Below are positions 17,478 to 26,394 of a stretch of 64,000 nt of DNA, piece by piece. The stretch covers positions 62,001 to 126,000 of the forward strand of contig JAOQAI010000016.1 of the NCBI GenBank assembly GCA_025963645.1. The letters are read 5' to 3'. A program made the translations under genes and the position numbers. The notes beneath the pieces were generated by a model. It did no database searches, was not told the DNA's origin, and saw only the letters and a list, made by a program, of their open reading frames with translations. Each line of letters opens with the position of its first letter. Positions within the stretch are counted from its first letter, which is position 1. Source of the DNA: Flaviaestuariibacter sp. (GTDB lineage: Bacteria; Bacteroidota; Bacteroidia; Chitinophagales; Chitinophagaceae).

Positions 17478-19625
17478 TTAGTCAGCTTTCACTTTGCCTT
17501 TGCTCTTCGCTACCACTTCTTCAGCGATATTGTTCGGTGCTGGAGCATAATGAGAGAATTCCATGGTTGACGAAGCACGACCTGAAGAAAGGGAACGTAA
17601 CTGTGTTACATAACCAAACATTTCACTCAGCGGCACTTTTGCTTTGATCACCTGCACACCAGCACGGGTATCCATACCTTCCAGCATACCACGACGACGG
17701 TTCAAGTCACCCGTTACATCACCCATGTACTGGTCTGGCGTTAATACTTCGATACGCATGATCGGCTCTAGCAAAACGGGTTTTGCCTTGCGACCAGCTT
17801 CACGGAAACCTTGCTTAGCGCAAAGCTCGAAAGACATCGCATCGGAGTCAACCGCATGGAATGAACCATCAAACACACGAACCTTCAAATTATCTACCGG
17901 GTAAGATGCCAAAACACCTGTTCCCATTGAGTTCTCAAAGCCTTTTTGGATAGCCGGAACGAATTCACGAGGAATCGATCCACCAAACAGGTCATTCACA
18001 AATTGGTAATGCTTATCAGGATTTGCTTCTTTCCACTCAGCATCAACCGGACCTAAGTCAAATTGAATATCGGCGAACTTACCACGACCACCGGACTGCT
18101 TTTTCAATACTTCTCTATGCGTAACCGTGTTGTGGAAAGCCTCTTTGTAAGCTACCTGTGGCGCACCCTGGTTCACTTCTACTTTAAACTCGCGACGCAT
18201 ACGGTCAACAATGATCTCAAGATGCAACTCGCCCATTCCGGAAAGAATGGTCTGACCTGAATCTTCGTCAGTCTTTACACGAAGTGTTGGATCTTCTTCT
18301 ACCAGCTTAGAGATTGCCAGACCCATTTTATCAACGTCGGCCTGTGTTTTAGGTTCTACAGCTACAGAGATAACCGGTTCTGGAATGAACATATTCTCCA
18401 ACGTGATCGGATGATCTTCGTGGCAAAGGGTATCACCGGTTTTGATCTCTTTAAAACCAACCGCTGCACCAATATCACCGGCTTCGATAAAATCAATTGG
18501 ATTTTGCTTGTTAGCAAACATCTTCATAATACGGGAGATACGTTCTTTCTTACCACTTCTTACGTTCAACACGTAAGAACCTGCATCCAGCTTACCAGAG
18601 TAAACCCGGAAGAAGGCCAGACGACCTACGAAAGGATCGGTCATGATCTTAAATGCCAAGGCAGCAAATGGCTCTTTTGCATCCGGCTTACGGGTTTCTG
18701 TTTCACCAGTATCGGGGTTAAGACCGCTCACCGCCGCAATATCCATTGGAGAAGGCAGGTAACGGCAAACCGCATCCAGTGCAGTTTGAACACCTTTATT
18801 TTTGAAAGAAGAACCGCACATCATCGGAACGATAGAAAGATCGATCGTTGCCTTGCGGATCGCCTCGTGCAATTCATCTTCGGAAATAGAAGCTGGATCG
18901 TCGAAGAACTTTTCCATTAACCTGTCATCATATTCTGCAACAGCTTCTACAAGAGCAGCTCTCCACTCTTGGGCTTCTTCTAGCATATCGGCAGGCACTT
19001 CGATCTCATCGAAAGTCATACCTTCTGTTTCCATATGCCAGATGATACCTTTCATTTTGATAAGGTCAACAACGCCTTTGAAATCATCTTCAGCACCGAT
19101 CGGCAACTGCAGCGGAACGGCTTTCGAACCTAACATTTCACGCACCTGGTTAACTACCATCAGGAAGTCAGCACCAGAACGATCCATTTTATTTACGAAA
19201 CCGATACGCGGTACGTTGTAACGGTTCGCCTGGCGCCATACTGTCTCCGATTGAGGCTCTACGCCATCAACCGCAGAGAACAAAGCGATCAGACCATCCA
19301 ATACACGCATCGAACGCTCTACTTCTACCGTAAAGTCAACGTGACCTGGCGTATCGATGATATTGAAAGAATATTTTTTAGTGTTGGCATCAACCACACC
19401 TTTTACGGTTGGGAAGTTCCACTGGCAGCTTACAGCAGCAGATGTAATGGTGATACCTCTTTCTTTTTCCTGCTCCATCCAGTCAGTGGTTGCGGCGCCA
19501 TCATGTACTTCACCAATCTTGTGGATCATACCGGTGTAGCGCAGGATACGCTCTGTTGTGGTGGTTTTACCGGCATCGATGTGCGCAGCAATACCGAAGT
19601 TCCGTTGAAATCTTAAGTCTGCCAT
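17478..19625 (-). CDS. fusA: Translation elongation factor G
   Basis: 715 residues, somewhat longer than Escherichia coli EF-G (704). G1 AHIDAGKT (residues 14-21), effector-region [15 protein letters not shown]3 [11 protein letters not shown] and G4 NKMD are all present, followed by domains II-V. The domain [12 protein letters not shown] loop and the C-terminal [20 protein letters not shown] are visible. EF-G catalyses translocation and, with RRF, ribosome recycling. In most relatives it lies between rpsG and rpsJ; here both neighbours are displaced by other genes and it has its own -7 element and leader. Confidence 0.98.
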   Translation of the reverse strand: MADLRFQRNFGIAAHIDAGKTTTTERILRYTGMIHKIGEVHDGAATTDWMEQEKERGITITSAAVSCQWNFPTVKGVVDANTKKYSFNIIDTPGHVDFTVEVERSMRVLDGLIALFSAVDGVEPQSETVWRQANRYNVPRIGFVNKMDRSGADFLMVVNQVREMLGSKAVPLQLPIGAEDDFKGVVDLIKMKGIIWHMETEGMTFDEIEVPADMLEEAQEWRAALVEAVAEYDDRLMEKFFDDPASISEDELHEAIRKATIDLSIVPMMCGSSFKNKGVQTALDAVCRYLPSPMDIAAVSGLNPDTGETETRKPDAKEPFAALAFKIMTDPFVGRLAFFRVYSGKLDAGSYVLNVRSGKKERISRIMKMFANKQNPIDFIEAGDIGAAVGFKEIKTGDTLCHEDHPITLENMFIPEPVISVAVEPKTQADVDKMGLAISKLVEEDPTLRVKTDEDSGQTILSGMGELHLEIIVDRMRREFKVEVNQGAPQVAYKEAFHNTVTHREVLKKQSGGRGKFADIQFDLGPVDAEWKEANPDKHYQFVNDLFGGSIPREFVPAIQKGFENSMGTGVLASYPVDNLKVRVFDGSFHAVDSDAMSFELCAKQGFREAGRKAKPVLLEPIMRIEVLTPDQYMGDVTGDLNRRRGMLEGMDTRAGVQVIKAKVPLSEMFGYVTQLRSLSSGRASSTMEFSHYAPAPNNIAEEVVAKSKGKVKAD

Positions 19626-19695
19626 GATTATTAGAATTGAATAATTGTCTTTTTTGATTTAGTAACAAGCAGTTGTACACCATTCTTTCAGCCTA

Positions 19696-19711
19696 TTACG
19701 AAATTTCGTAA
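19696..19711. promoter_or_regulatory. Perfect 16-bp palindrome in the fusA leader
   Basis: TTACGAAATTTCGTAA is perfectly self-complementary. It lies between the -7 box (19730) and the fusA ATG (19625), in the untranslated leader. It could be a dyad operator or a hairpin; no regulator is known. Confidence 0.4.
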
Positions 19712-19729
19712 ACTAAAAAATTGGAGGCG

Positions 19730-19737
19730 CAAAGGTA
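19730..19737 (-). promoter_or_regulatory. -7 box (TACCTTTG) upstream of fusA
   Basis: Exact TAnnTTTG match on the minus strand, the same octamer as at the rpsL and rpsJ promoters. A TTTG lies 16 nt further upstream (19754-19757), shorter than the usual 19-21. The leader would be about 100 nt. Confidence 0.55.
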
Positions 19738-19923
19738 AGAAAATATAGAGCACCAAATGCAGGGCGATAAAACCTATTTGTTAAACCTAAATGCTATGAA
19801 AACCTCAGACAAATCGTTAGTAAAAATTTTTTTTATACCTGAGCATAATTTTTGCAAATCATTTGCATCTGTTATAATTTTAAAACAGAAAATTTATTAA
19901 CCCATTAAAACAAAACCAGCAAC

Positions 19924-21333
19924 ATGGCAACATCAACCAAGAAGGCCGCTGCAAAAAAAGGAACTTCCAAAAGTTCCGGCGGCAGTTCATCATCAAAAGG
20001 TGCAGCTAAAAAAGGCGCAAGCAAATCCTCATCCAGCCGCGGTGGCGCAGCATCCGGCGGTTCTTCTGGTCGTGGAGGCGGTGCATCAAAATCAGGTTCC
20101 AAAGGAGCGACTAAATCCTCTTCAAAAGGAGCTTCCAAGTCTTCTTCCAAATCAAGTACAAAGTCTTCTTCAAAAGGCGGTGCATCGAAGTCCTCTTCTA
20201 AGGGAACTTCAAAATCATCGTCAAAAGGGACTTCAAAAAGCACTTCCAAATCTGGCGCAAAAGGAAGTTCAAAAGGAGCCTCCGAATCAACATCAAAGTC
20301 GTCCGCATCTAACCGTGGCGGCGGCCAATCGTCATCTAAAGGCGGTGCCTCCAACCGTGGAGGAAGCAGCAGCAAAGGCGGATCAAAATTAAGTTCTAAA
20401 GGCGCTGCTTCATCAAAGGGTGGTTCTAAGAGTGCATCAAAAGGCGGCGCTTCTACATCTGGCTCTAAAGGTTCTGCTTCGAGTAAAGGCGGCATGATGT
20501 CGAGAGGTGGTTCTTCCAAAAACAGTTCCTCTTCAAAAGGCGGAGCAGCGAAAAAAGGTGGGTCATCCAGCAGTTCTAAAGGTGGATCGTCCTCTTCCAG
20601 AGGTGGTTCTTCTTCCAAGGGAGGTGCTTCTAAAAGCAGTTCTTCTAACCGCGGAGCCAGCACTTCTAACGCATCTTCTTCTAAAAGTTCTGCATCTGCA
20701 AATGGTGGATCCAAGAGTTCATCCAAAGGCTCCTCTTCTTCTAAAAGTTCTTCATCAAAAGGCGGTAACACTAACCGTGGCTTAGCATCTGCCAGCAAGG
20801 CTACCAAAACGGCTGTAGCTAAAAAAGGCGGACAAGCATCAAGTGGCGGTGGTAGCAGTGCTTCCCGTAGTGGTGGTTCTTCGGCGAGCCGTAGTGGCGG
20901 ATCAAGTGCTTCCAGAGGTTCGTCCTCTTCTAAAAGTGGTTCAAAATCATCTGTTTCTTCCAGCCGCGGCGGTTCATCTACTAGCCGCAGCAGAGGCGGC
21001 GGCGGCGACACCCGCAATAACAGCGGCAGCCGCGAAGACCAACGCAGTAATAGTGGTACAACAGGCCGCACTGGCGGACCAGGCGGGCATTTTAATACTG
21101 CCGAACAAACCCGTTCGGAGAATACTGATGGACTGGCAACCGATAGAGACCAAAGCCAATATGAAGGATCGAATGTTTCTACGGGCTCTCAAACACCGGA
21201 AAGCATTACCACTCCAACAACCGGCGGTGCAGAGAGCACACTGGGCGGTGATATGACCGGCAATAGCGGTGCGGGTGAAGACATTGGCGGCGGCGGCGGA
21301 AACAGTTCTTCCGACAACGAAGCAGCTTCTTAA
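19924..21333 (+). CDS. Ser/Gly/Lys-rich low-complexity protein, unknown function
   Basis: 469 residues. About the first 310 are a basic, almost repeat-only sequence of Ser, Gly, Lys, Arg and Ala with SSKGG, SKSSSKG and RGG units, beginning MATSTKKAAAKKGTSKSSGG. From about residue 345 the sequence becomes polar to acidic and Gly/Asn/Thr-rich, ending GGGGGNSSSDNEAAS. No signal peptide, membrane segment or fold is visible. The composition recalls histone H1-like or RGG nucleic-acid-binding tails, but that is only analogy. It is transcribed opposite to, and between, rpsG and fusA, and is followed by a clear terminator. The other-strand frame through it is open only because of codon composition. 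Confidence 0.7.
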   Translation: MATSTKKAAAKKGTSKSSGGSSSSKGAAKKGASKSSSSRGGAASGGSSGRGGGASKSGSKGATKSSSKGASKSSSKSSTKSSSKGGASKSSSKGTSKSSSKGTSKSTSKSGAKGSSKGASESTSKSSASNRGGGQSSSKGGASNRGGSSSKGGSKLSSKGAASSKGGSKSASKGGASTSGSKGSASSKGGMMSRGGSSKNSSSSKGGAAKKGGSSSSSKGGSSSSRGGSSSKGGASKSSSSNRGASTSNASSSKSSASANGGSKSSSKGSSSSKSSSSKGGNTNRGLASASKATKTAVAKKGGQASSGGGSSASRSGGSSASRSGGSSASRGSSSSKSGSKSSVSSSRGGSSTSRSRGGGGDTRNNSGSREDQRSNSGTTGRTGGPGGHFNTAEQTRSENTDGLATDRDQSQYEGSNVSTGSQTPESITTPTTGGAESTLGGDMTGNSGAGEDIGGGGGNSSSDNEAAS

Positions 21334-21349
21334 AGAAACAGTACTTCAA

Positions 21350-21381
21350 TAAAAAACCCTCTGCATGCAGAGGGTTTTTTA
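21350..21381. terminator. Bidirectional intrinsic terminator between the Ser/Gly-rich gene and rpsG
   Basis: AAAAAACCCTCTGCA and its inverse TGCAGAGGGTTTTTT form a perfect palindrome, with A and T runs on both sides. It serves the convergent plus-strand gene (stop 21333) and rpsG (minus, stop 21401). Confidence 0.88.
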
Positions 21382-21400
21382 TTATCCAAAAGAGTTGTAA

Positions 21401-21868
21401 TTATACTTTGAAATGCGCAAACGCTTTGTTCGCTTCTGCCATACGGTGGGTATCTTCTTTCTTTTTGAAAGCGGCACCTTCACCTTTAGAGGCAGCTACA
21501 ATCTCGTTCGCTAATTTATCAGACATGCTACGACCGTTTCTTTCACGGCTAAAACGTACCATCCATTTGATAGCTAATGAAATCTTACGATCCTGGCGAA
21601 CTTCAGCAGGGATCTGGAAGGTAGCACCACCAATACGACGGCTGCGTACTTCTACAGCAGGCGTAATATTTTGAAGGGCTCTTTTCCAAACTTCGTATCC
21701 ATCTTCGCCGGTTTGCTTGGCAACTTTTTCCATAGCATCGTAGAAAATATCAAAAGCAACGCTTTTTTTACCTTCCCACATAACGTTGTTTACAAAACGG
21801 GTAACGAGTTTATCGTTATAACGGGGATCGGGTGCTAACGGGAGTTTTTTCGCTTGTGCTTTACGCAT
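21401..21868 (-). CDS. rpsG: 30S ribosomal protein S7
   Basis: 155 residues. LVTRFVNNVMWEGKKSVAFD, NITPAVEVRSRRIGGATFQI and RNGRSMSDKLANEIVAASKG are S7 signatures. S7 starts assembly of the 30S head and in some bacteria represses the str operon. It is the last gene before the convergent terminator, so the str transcript ends here instead of continuing into fusA. Confidence 0.98.
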   Translation of the reverse strand: MRKAQAKKLPLAPDPRYNDKLVTRFVNNVMWEGKKSVAFDIFYDAMEKVAKQTGEDGYEVWKRALQNITPAVEVRSRRIGGATFQIPAEVRQDRKISLAIKWMVRFSRERNGRSMSDKLANEIVAASKGEGAAFKKKEDTHRMAEANKAFAHFKV

Positions 21869-21955
21869 TGAGTTTAATTTTTACGTCACCGCGGCGGCAG
21901 AATGTCTTCAAGTATTAAAACTTTACTCTGTACCGCGGTCAGTTTTTGGAATGAT

Positions 21956-22363
21956 TTATTTTTTCTTAGCCGGTGCTGCTGTTTTAGCGCCCGCTTTTTC
22001 TCTCTTCGTACCGTATTTAGAACGGCTTTGCTTACGGTCTTTTACACCGGCAGTATCGAGAGAACCGCGAACGATATGGTAACGTACGCCTGGCAAGTCT
22101 TTTACACGACCACCACGGATCAATACGATCGAGTGCTCCTGTAAGTTGTGACCTTCACCTGGGATGTAGGCAATAACTTCAATCTTATTGGTCAAACGAA
22201 CTTTGGCAACTTTACGAAGCGCAGAGTTTGGTTTCTTTGGAGTTGTCGTGTACACACGAGTACAAACGCCACGACGCTGTGGGCAAGCATCCAGTGCTCT
22301 TGACTTGCTCTTGGCACGGATGATCTCTCTTCCTTTACGAACTAATTGTTGAATAGTAGGCAT
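21956..22363 (-). CDS. rpsL: 30S ribosomal protein S12
   Basis: 135 residues. [15 protein letters not shown], then [20 protein letters not shown] with the streptomycin-region Lys, and [20 protein letters not shown] are diagnostic. The C-terminal tail ([17 protein letters not shown]) is basic. S12 is at the decoding centre. It is the first gene of the str operon. Confidence 0.98.
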   Translation of the reverse strand: MPTIQQLVRKGREIIRAKSKSRALDACPQRRGVCTRVYTTTPKKPNSALRKVAKVRLTNKIEVIAYIPGEGHNLQEHSIVLIRGGRVKDLPGVRYHIVRGSLDTAGVKDRKQSRSKYGTKREKAGAKTAAPAKKK

Positions 22364-22387
22364 TACAAACCTTTAATTTTTGGACGG

Positions 22388-22419
22388 CAAAGGTATATCC
22401 CTCAGCCTTACTAACCAAA
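22388..22419 (-). promoter_or_regulatory. str operon promoter (TTTG-N20-TACCTTTG)
   Basis: On the minus strand TTTG (22416-22419), 20 nt, TACCTTTG (22388-22395); the ATG of rpsL follows 24 nt later. Both elements match the Bacteroidota consensus exactly, with the same spacing as the rpsJ promoter. Confidence 0.82.
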
Positions 22420-22465
22420 AAATGAAAACCTAATTTCTAAAAAACTTCACAAAACGACATAAAAA

Positions 22466-22492
22466 ATCCCAAACCGGTTAAGGTTTGGGATT
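22466..22492 (-). terminator. Intrinsic terminator after ilvE
   Basis: AATCCCAAACC pairs with GGTTTGGGATT around a short loop. On the minus strand it is followed by TTTTTT. It ends the ilvE message and insulates the str promoter. Confidence 0.82.
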
Positions 22493-22510
22493 GATATAGA
22501 ACTATTTAAA

Positions 22511-23566
22511 TTAGCTAACCTGCATCATCCAGCCATATTTGTCTTCTCTTCTACCCTCGCGGATATCGGTAAGCCATTTTTTAATCGTAGGTGCCGTCTT
22601 CCATTCGTCTACATTGAAGGTCATTACAAAATCTTTGTAACGCAGCTCTTTAATCATTGAGATCGTAGCTGCCGTGCCTGTTCCAAATACTTCGTACAGG
22701 TAACCTGCTTTATAAGCTTCAATCAATTCGTCAATGGAAATAGAGCGCTCTTCAATCTCAAAACCAGCTTCCTGCAAAAGTGTCAAGGCACTATTGCGGG
22801 TAACACCTGCCAGGATCGTTCCGGCGCCCAAGTCCGGCGTTACCGCTTTATTACCAATAATGAAGATCACATTCATCGTACCGATCTCCTGCACATACTT
22901 ATGCTCGAAAGCGTCTGTCCAAAGCACTTGGTCGTAACCTTTTTTCTTGGCTTCGGCAGTAGCATACATGGCAGAACCGTAATTGCCTGCAGCTTTAGCA
23001 TAACCCACACCACCCGGCACAGCACGCACAAAATGCTCTTCTACATAAATACGCATCGGGGCATTGTAGTAAGGACCTGTTGGGCTCAGCAGGATCATGA
23101 ATTTATAGGTATCGGAAGGCTTGACACCAATCACTTCGTCGGTAGAGAACATGAACGGGCGGATATATAGCGAATGGTCTTCTTTCTGCGGGATCCAGCT
23201 GCTGTCCATCGCCACCAGTTGCTTCATGCCATCCATAAATATCTCTTCCGGAACGCTAGGCATTTGCATACGCTCTGCGGAAATATTGAAGCGGCGGAAA
23301 TTATCCTGCGGACGGAAGATAAAAGCGTTGCCTTCTTCATCCTTATAAGCCTTAATGCCTTCGAAAATAGCTTGCCCGTAGTGCAGCGCTGCTACCGATG
23401 GACTTAATAACAAAGGCTGGTAAGGCTTTATCTCAATGTTGGTCCATTCGCCGTTGATGTAATCGGCTTCCAGCATGTGGTCGGAGAAGAATTTTCCAAA
23501 GGAGAGATTTTCGAGGTTAAGGTCTTTCAGCTTTGAGCCTTCTGCCTTATTAATTGTAATGTCCAT
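22511..23566 (-). CDS. ilvE: Branched-chain amino acid aminotransferase
   Basis: About 351 residues from the ATG at 23566; an in-frame ATG at 23578 would add 4. This is a fold-type IV PLP enzyme that interconverts Leu/Ile/Val and their 2-oxo acids in the cytoplasm. The PLP lysine is in PGGVGYAKAAGNYG, and YLYEVFGTGTAATISMI marks the phosphate-binding end. LHYGQAIFEGIKAYKDEEGN near the N terminus is typical of class II BCATs. It is a single-gene unit ended by a terminator. Confidence 0.95.
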   Translation of the reverse strand: MDITINKAEGSKLKDLNLENLSFGKFFSDHMLEADYINGEWTNIEIKPYQPLLLSPSVAALHYGQAIFEGIKAYKDEEGNAFIFRPQDNFRRFNISAERMQMPSVPEEIFMDGMKQLVAMDSSWIPQKEDHSLYIRPFMFSTDEVIGVKPSDTYKFMILLSPTGPYYNAPMRIYVEEHFVRAVPGGVGYAKAAGNYGSAMYATAEAKKKGYDQVLWTDAFEHKYVQEIGTMNVIFIIGNKAVTPDLGAGTILAGVTRNSALTLLQEAGFEIEERSISIDELIEAYKAGYLYEVFGTGTAATISMIKELRYKDFVMTFNVDEWKTAPTIKKWLTDIREGRREDKYGWMMQVS

Positions 23567-23585
23567 AGTAGCAAGCATAATCGTT

Positions 23586-23593
23586 TATTTTTG
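23586..23593 (+). promoter_or_regulatory. -7 box (TATTTTTG) for the rdgB-sigma gene cluster
   Basis: A plus-strand TAnnTTTG match 55 nt before the ATG at 23649. No convincing -33 element is seen. It lies in the divergent ilvE/23649 intergenic space. Confidence 0.4.
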
Positions 23594-23648
23594 CGCAGCA
23601 AAGAAACGGAAAAGTATTCAGAACAATCGTTAAACCAACTCTTGCTTC

Positions 23649-24143
23649 ATGAGCTTAAATGGAATTCAGCTTTCTTCACAACAGTTGAGTGATCTATATG
23701 GATCGGTACTGGTAGAAACTAATGCAAAGCCTGTGCCCGCTAAACCAACGCTACCTGCAGTTTCTTACTTAGGCATGAAGGAAAAGAATATTCTGATTAT
23801 TACTTCCGAGCCTGAAGCGAAATATATTTCTGAAACAGAGCTAATATTTTTAACGACAGTTTTAGCTGCCTGCGGGTTAGGCTTGGCCGATGTAGCCATT
23901 GTTAATTGGTTAAATACCGAGAAAGACTATCTAAAAATCATGGATACCCTCCAGGTGAAAACAGTACTCCTATTCGATGTGGATCCGCTTTCTTTCGGTT
24001 TACCAATAAACTTCCCGATCTTCCAGATACAGGAATTTGACAAACGAACCTATATCCATGCGCCGTCTTTAAAAAAAGTGGAACAGGACGTAACACTTAA
24101 GAAGGGACTGTGGTCGGCACTAAAAAAAACCTTTTCGGTATAA
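23649..24143 (+). CDS. Hypothetical protein upstream of rdgB
   Basis: 164 residues. No known motif recognised. A variable N terminus (residues 1-40) is followed by an alternating beta/alpha pattern (KNILIITSEPEAKYISETEL, then FLTTVLAACGLGLADVAIVN and VKTVLLFDVDPLSFGL), resembling a small Rossmann-like domain, and a basic C terminus. The pattern is loosely like the DNA polymerase III psi fold, but this is speculative. Its stop overlaps the rdgB ATG by one base (TAATG), so translation is probably coupled. Confidence 0.7.
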   Translation: MSLNGIQLSSQQLSDLYGSVLVETNAKPVPAKPTLPAVSYLGMKEKNILIITSEPEAKYISETELIFLTTVLAACGLGLADVAIVNWLNTEKDYLKIMDTLQVKTVLLFDVDPLSFGLPINFPIFQIQEFDKRTYIHAPSLKKVEQDVTLKKGLWSALKKTFSV

Positions 24144-24730
24144 TGAAGATCATTTTTGCTACCAACAACAAGCATAAGGTTGATGAGATACGCTCTGTGC
24201 TGCCTGCCGCCCTGGAAATTATTACCCTAAAAGAAGCAGGAATCGATATTGACATACCCGAGCCACACGATACTTTGGAAGACAATGCCCGGGAAAAAGC
24301 AAGAACGATATATAGATTAAGTAAGGTGGATTGTTTTAGCGAGGATACTGGATTAGAAGTAGAAGCATTAAATGGCGAACCTGGCGTAAAAAGTGCCCGC
24401 TATGCAGGCGAAAACCGTTCCTTCTCAGCCAATATTGACAAGCTTTTGTACAACCTCCAGGGCAAAGAAAATCGCAATGCGCATTTTAGAACAGTGATAT
24501 GCTTACTTTTAAACGGTCAGGAGCAACTTTTTGAAGGCATCTGCACCGGAAAGATCATTGAAGCCCAACAGGGAACACAGGGCTTTGGATACGATCCGGT
24601 CTTCGTTCCGGATGGCAGCGACAGAACTTTTGCGCAGATGACAATGGAAGAAAAAAACCGCTTCAGCCACCGCCGCAAGGCTACGGATGGTCTGGTAGCA
24701 TTTTTGAATACTTTATATCTAAAACAATAA
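24143..24730 (+). CDS. rdgB: Non-canonical purine NTP pyrophosphatase (RdgB/HAM1)
   Basis: 195 residues from the ATG at 24143, chosen because it overlaps the preceding stop and gives the family start MKIIFATNNKHKVDEIR. SEDTGLEVEALNGEPGVKSA holds the catalytic Asp, and GFGYDPVFVPDG the base-recognition loop. The enzyme hydrolyses ITP, dITP and XTP to monophosphates, keeping deaminated purines out of nucleic acids. Confidence 0.95.
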   Translation: MKIIFATNNKHKVDEIRSVLPAALEIITLKEAGIDIDIPEPHDTLEDNAREKARTIYRLSKVDCFSEDTGLEVEALNGEPGVKSARYAGENRSFSANIDKLLYNLQGKENRNAHFRTVICLLLNGQEQLFEGICTGKIIEAQQGTQGFGYDPVFVPDGSDRTFAQMTMEEKNRFSHRRKATDGLVAFLNTLYLKQ

Positions 24731-24732
24731 TA

Positions 24733-25308
24733 TTGAGCGGTTTAAGCAACCAAATAGTTAACGATAGCGACTTGATTGAGGGATGTATCCGTGGCGAACG
24801 TAAGATGCAGCAGGAGTTGTATCAGCGCTTTGCACCCAAGATGTTTGGTGTATGCTTACGCTATGCCGGCAACACGGAAGAGGCTGAGGATATTTTGCAG
24901 GAAGGCTTTATCAAGATCTTTAAGAAGGTTGGTTCGTTCCGTAGCGAAGGTTCTTTTGAGGGTTGGGTGCGCCGGATCTTTGTTAATACCGCTATTGAGC
25001 ATTTCCGCCGCAAAACCTACCTGCAGCCGGTGACGGAGCGTGAAGAGGAAACCATTGAGGGAAGTTATTTGTCTGTACTGGATAGCCTGGCAGAAAAAGA
25101 CATTATCGCCTTGGTGCAGCAGTTATCACCCGGCTATCGCACGGTTTTTAATATGTATGTAGTGGAAGGCTACACGCATAAGCAGATCGCAGATATACTT
25201 GGCATCAGCGAAGGCACTTCGAAATCGCAATTGTCGCGGGCCAAGATCATCCTGCAGGAAATGGTTCGTAAAAATATTGATCAACAAAGCGGAAGAAAAT
25301 CAAAATGA
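24733..25308 (+). CDS. ECF-type RNA polymerase sigma factor
   Basis: 191 residues from a TTG at 24733, two bases after the rdgB stop. Sigma region 2 is seen in GNTEEAEDILQEGFIKIFKK with VGSFRSEGSFEGWVRRIFVN, and region 4 in YKTV-like LSPGYRTVFNMYVVEGYTH plus the HTH KQIADILGISEGTSKSQLSR. The region-4 ISEGTSKSQLSRAK pattern is typical of Bacteroidota ECF sigma factors. It overlaps the next gene, a likely anti-sigma factor, by 4 bp (ATGA). Confidence 0.92.
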   Translation: MSGLSNQIVNDSDLIEGCIRGERKMQQELYQRFAPKMFGVCLRYAGNTEEAEDILQEGFIKIFKKVGSFRSEGSFEGWVRRIFVNTAIEHFRRKTYLQPVTEREEETIEGSYLSVLDSLAEKDIIALVQQLSPGYRTVFNMYVVEGYTHKQIADILGISEGTSKSQLSRAKIILQEMVRKNIDQQSGRKSK

Positions 25309-25988
25309 GCAGCGAACTTCAACATAAACTTTTTCACTTCGAAGCAATGCCTTCCACAAAAGTGTGGGATGCCATTACTGCTCAATTAGATACAGAAACA
25401 CCGGATTTTTCACAGCGTTTATTTAACTACGAAGTAACAGCTCCGCAAGGGGCCTGGAAGCGGATCGAAGCGGGTTTGGATACAGATGCCACGCCTGCTA
25501 AACTCATTCCTTTTTATAAGAGACATAATAAGCTGATTCGCTTTGGCGGCATGGCCGCAGCAATATTGATAGCCGTCGTGGTGGTTAACCTATTTGGTGA
25601 AAAGGTAGAAACAGGCACTGGCACTCAAACGCAAACCGGGTCTTTTCAAAATCCGGATTCCGGGAAAGCTACCGCTCAAAAGCCAATTATCGCTTCCGGT
25701 GAAGACTTGCCGGTTGAAACCAATACTCCTGATAATCCGCGTGCTATTGCTTCTGCTAAAACGACTTCCAACCGCTACATGACGATGGCAAAGGACGATG
25801 GCAAAACCGTGCGTCTTTCAAAGAAGGTGTACCCGGTCATTGATTGTGCGGAAAAGACTGAAGAGTCCACCTGGTCGCGCTGCAAAGAAAATATACAAGC
25901 CTTGCAGGCGAAGATGTCTGCCTCCGTTGGAGCCGGTGATTTTGGTGGACTTATAGATATGATCAAAAACCTGGAAGAAAACGAGTAA
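25305..25988 (+). CDS. Putative membrane anti-sigma factor
   Basis: 227 residues. One transmembrane segment at about residues 80-97 (FGGMAAAILIAVVVVNLF) separates a cytoplasmic N part from a Ser/Thr-rich periplasmic part. The N part holds two similar motifs, at about 9-30 and 39-60, each of the form LF-aromatic-E..P...W..I.A.LDT. The 4-bp overlap with the sigma gene and the topology support an anti-sigma role. No zinc-binding HxxxCxxC motif is present, so it is not a ZAS-type anti-sigma. The C terminus has two Cys (VIDCAEKTEESTWSRCKEN). Confidence 0.68.
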   Translation: MSSELQHKLFHFEAMPSTKVWDAITAQLDTETPDFSQRLFNYEVTAPQGAWKRIEAGLDTDATPAKLIPFYKRHNKLIRFGGMAAAILIAVVVVNLFGEKVETGTGTQTQTGSFQNPDSGKATAQKPIIASGEDLPVETNTPDNPRAIASAKTTSNRYMTMAKDDGKTVRLSKKVYPVIDCAEKTEESTWSRCKENIQALQAKMSASVGAGDFGGLIDMIKNLEENE

Positions 25989-26045
25989 GTTTTTGCAGGC
26001 TTATTTTATATCGTAACAAACCAAAAAGTCTATTTATTTGCTGCA

Positions 26046-26321
26046 ATGAATCTCCCTCCAAACAATATTGATGGTGCGAAAGTTTTAAAGTGGGCTTGGT
26101 CAGGTTCTAAGCCTTTTGGGGTTGTAGCAAATGGAGACAGCTTAGAAAAACAGGAAATATATGGCCTTGCTATTTGTCAATATGAAGGTGAGAAAAATGT
26201 TTATCGATTTAGTTGTGATAAGGATTGGGAAACCATTCAAGACGCACCTCATGACACCGTTAAAGATGCGATAGACAATTTGCCAAGCCAATATAAAAAT
26301 GTCGAAGCAAAGTGGAATTAG
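26046..26321 (+). CDS. Small hypothetical protein
   Basis: 91 residues, soluble, Trp- and Asp-rich (KVLKWAWSGSKPFGVVANGD, then VYRFSCDKDWETIQDAPHDT). No family recognised. It is somewhat more AT-rich than its neighbours and stands 57 bp after the anti-sigma gene. A near-match to the -7 element (TTTATTTG) precedes the ATG by 5 nt. Confidence 0.55.
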   Translation: MNLPPNNIDGAKVLKWAWSGSKPFGVVANGDSLEKQEIYGLAICQYEGEKNVYRFSCDKDWETIQDAPHDTVKDAIDNLPSQYKNVEAKWN

Positions 26322-26394
26322 ACAAATGATTAATTACAACAAACCTAGCTAATCCACTTACTCTCTTCAGGTTCTACTACATAAAACTTTGCCG

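Noticed and set aside
19905-21071. Long minus-strand frame (388 codons) opposite the Ser/Gly-rich gene
   Set aside because: Its Leu/Pro/Glu-rich content is the mirror of the Ser/Lys/Gly codons of the plus strand. No start context or family features; open only because of composition.
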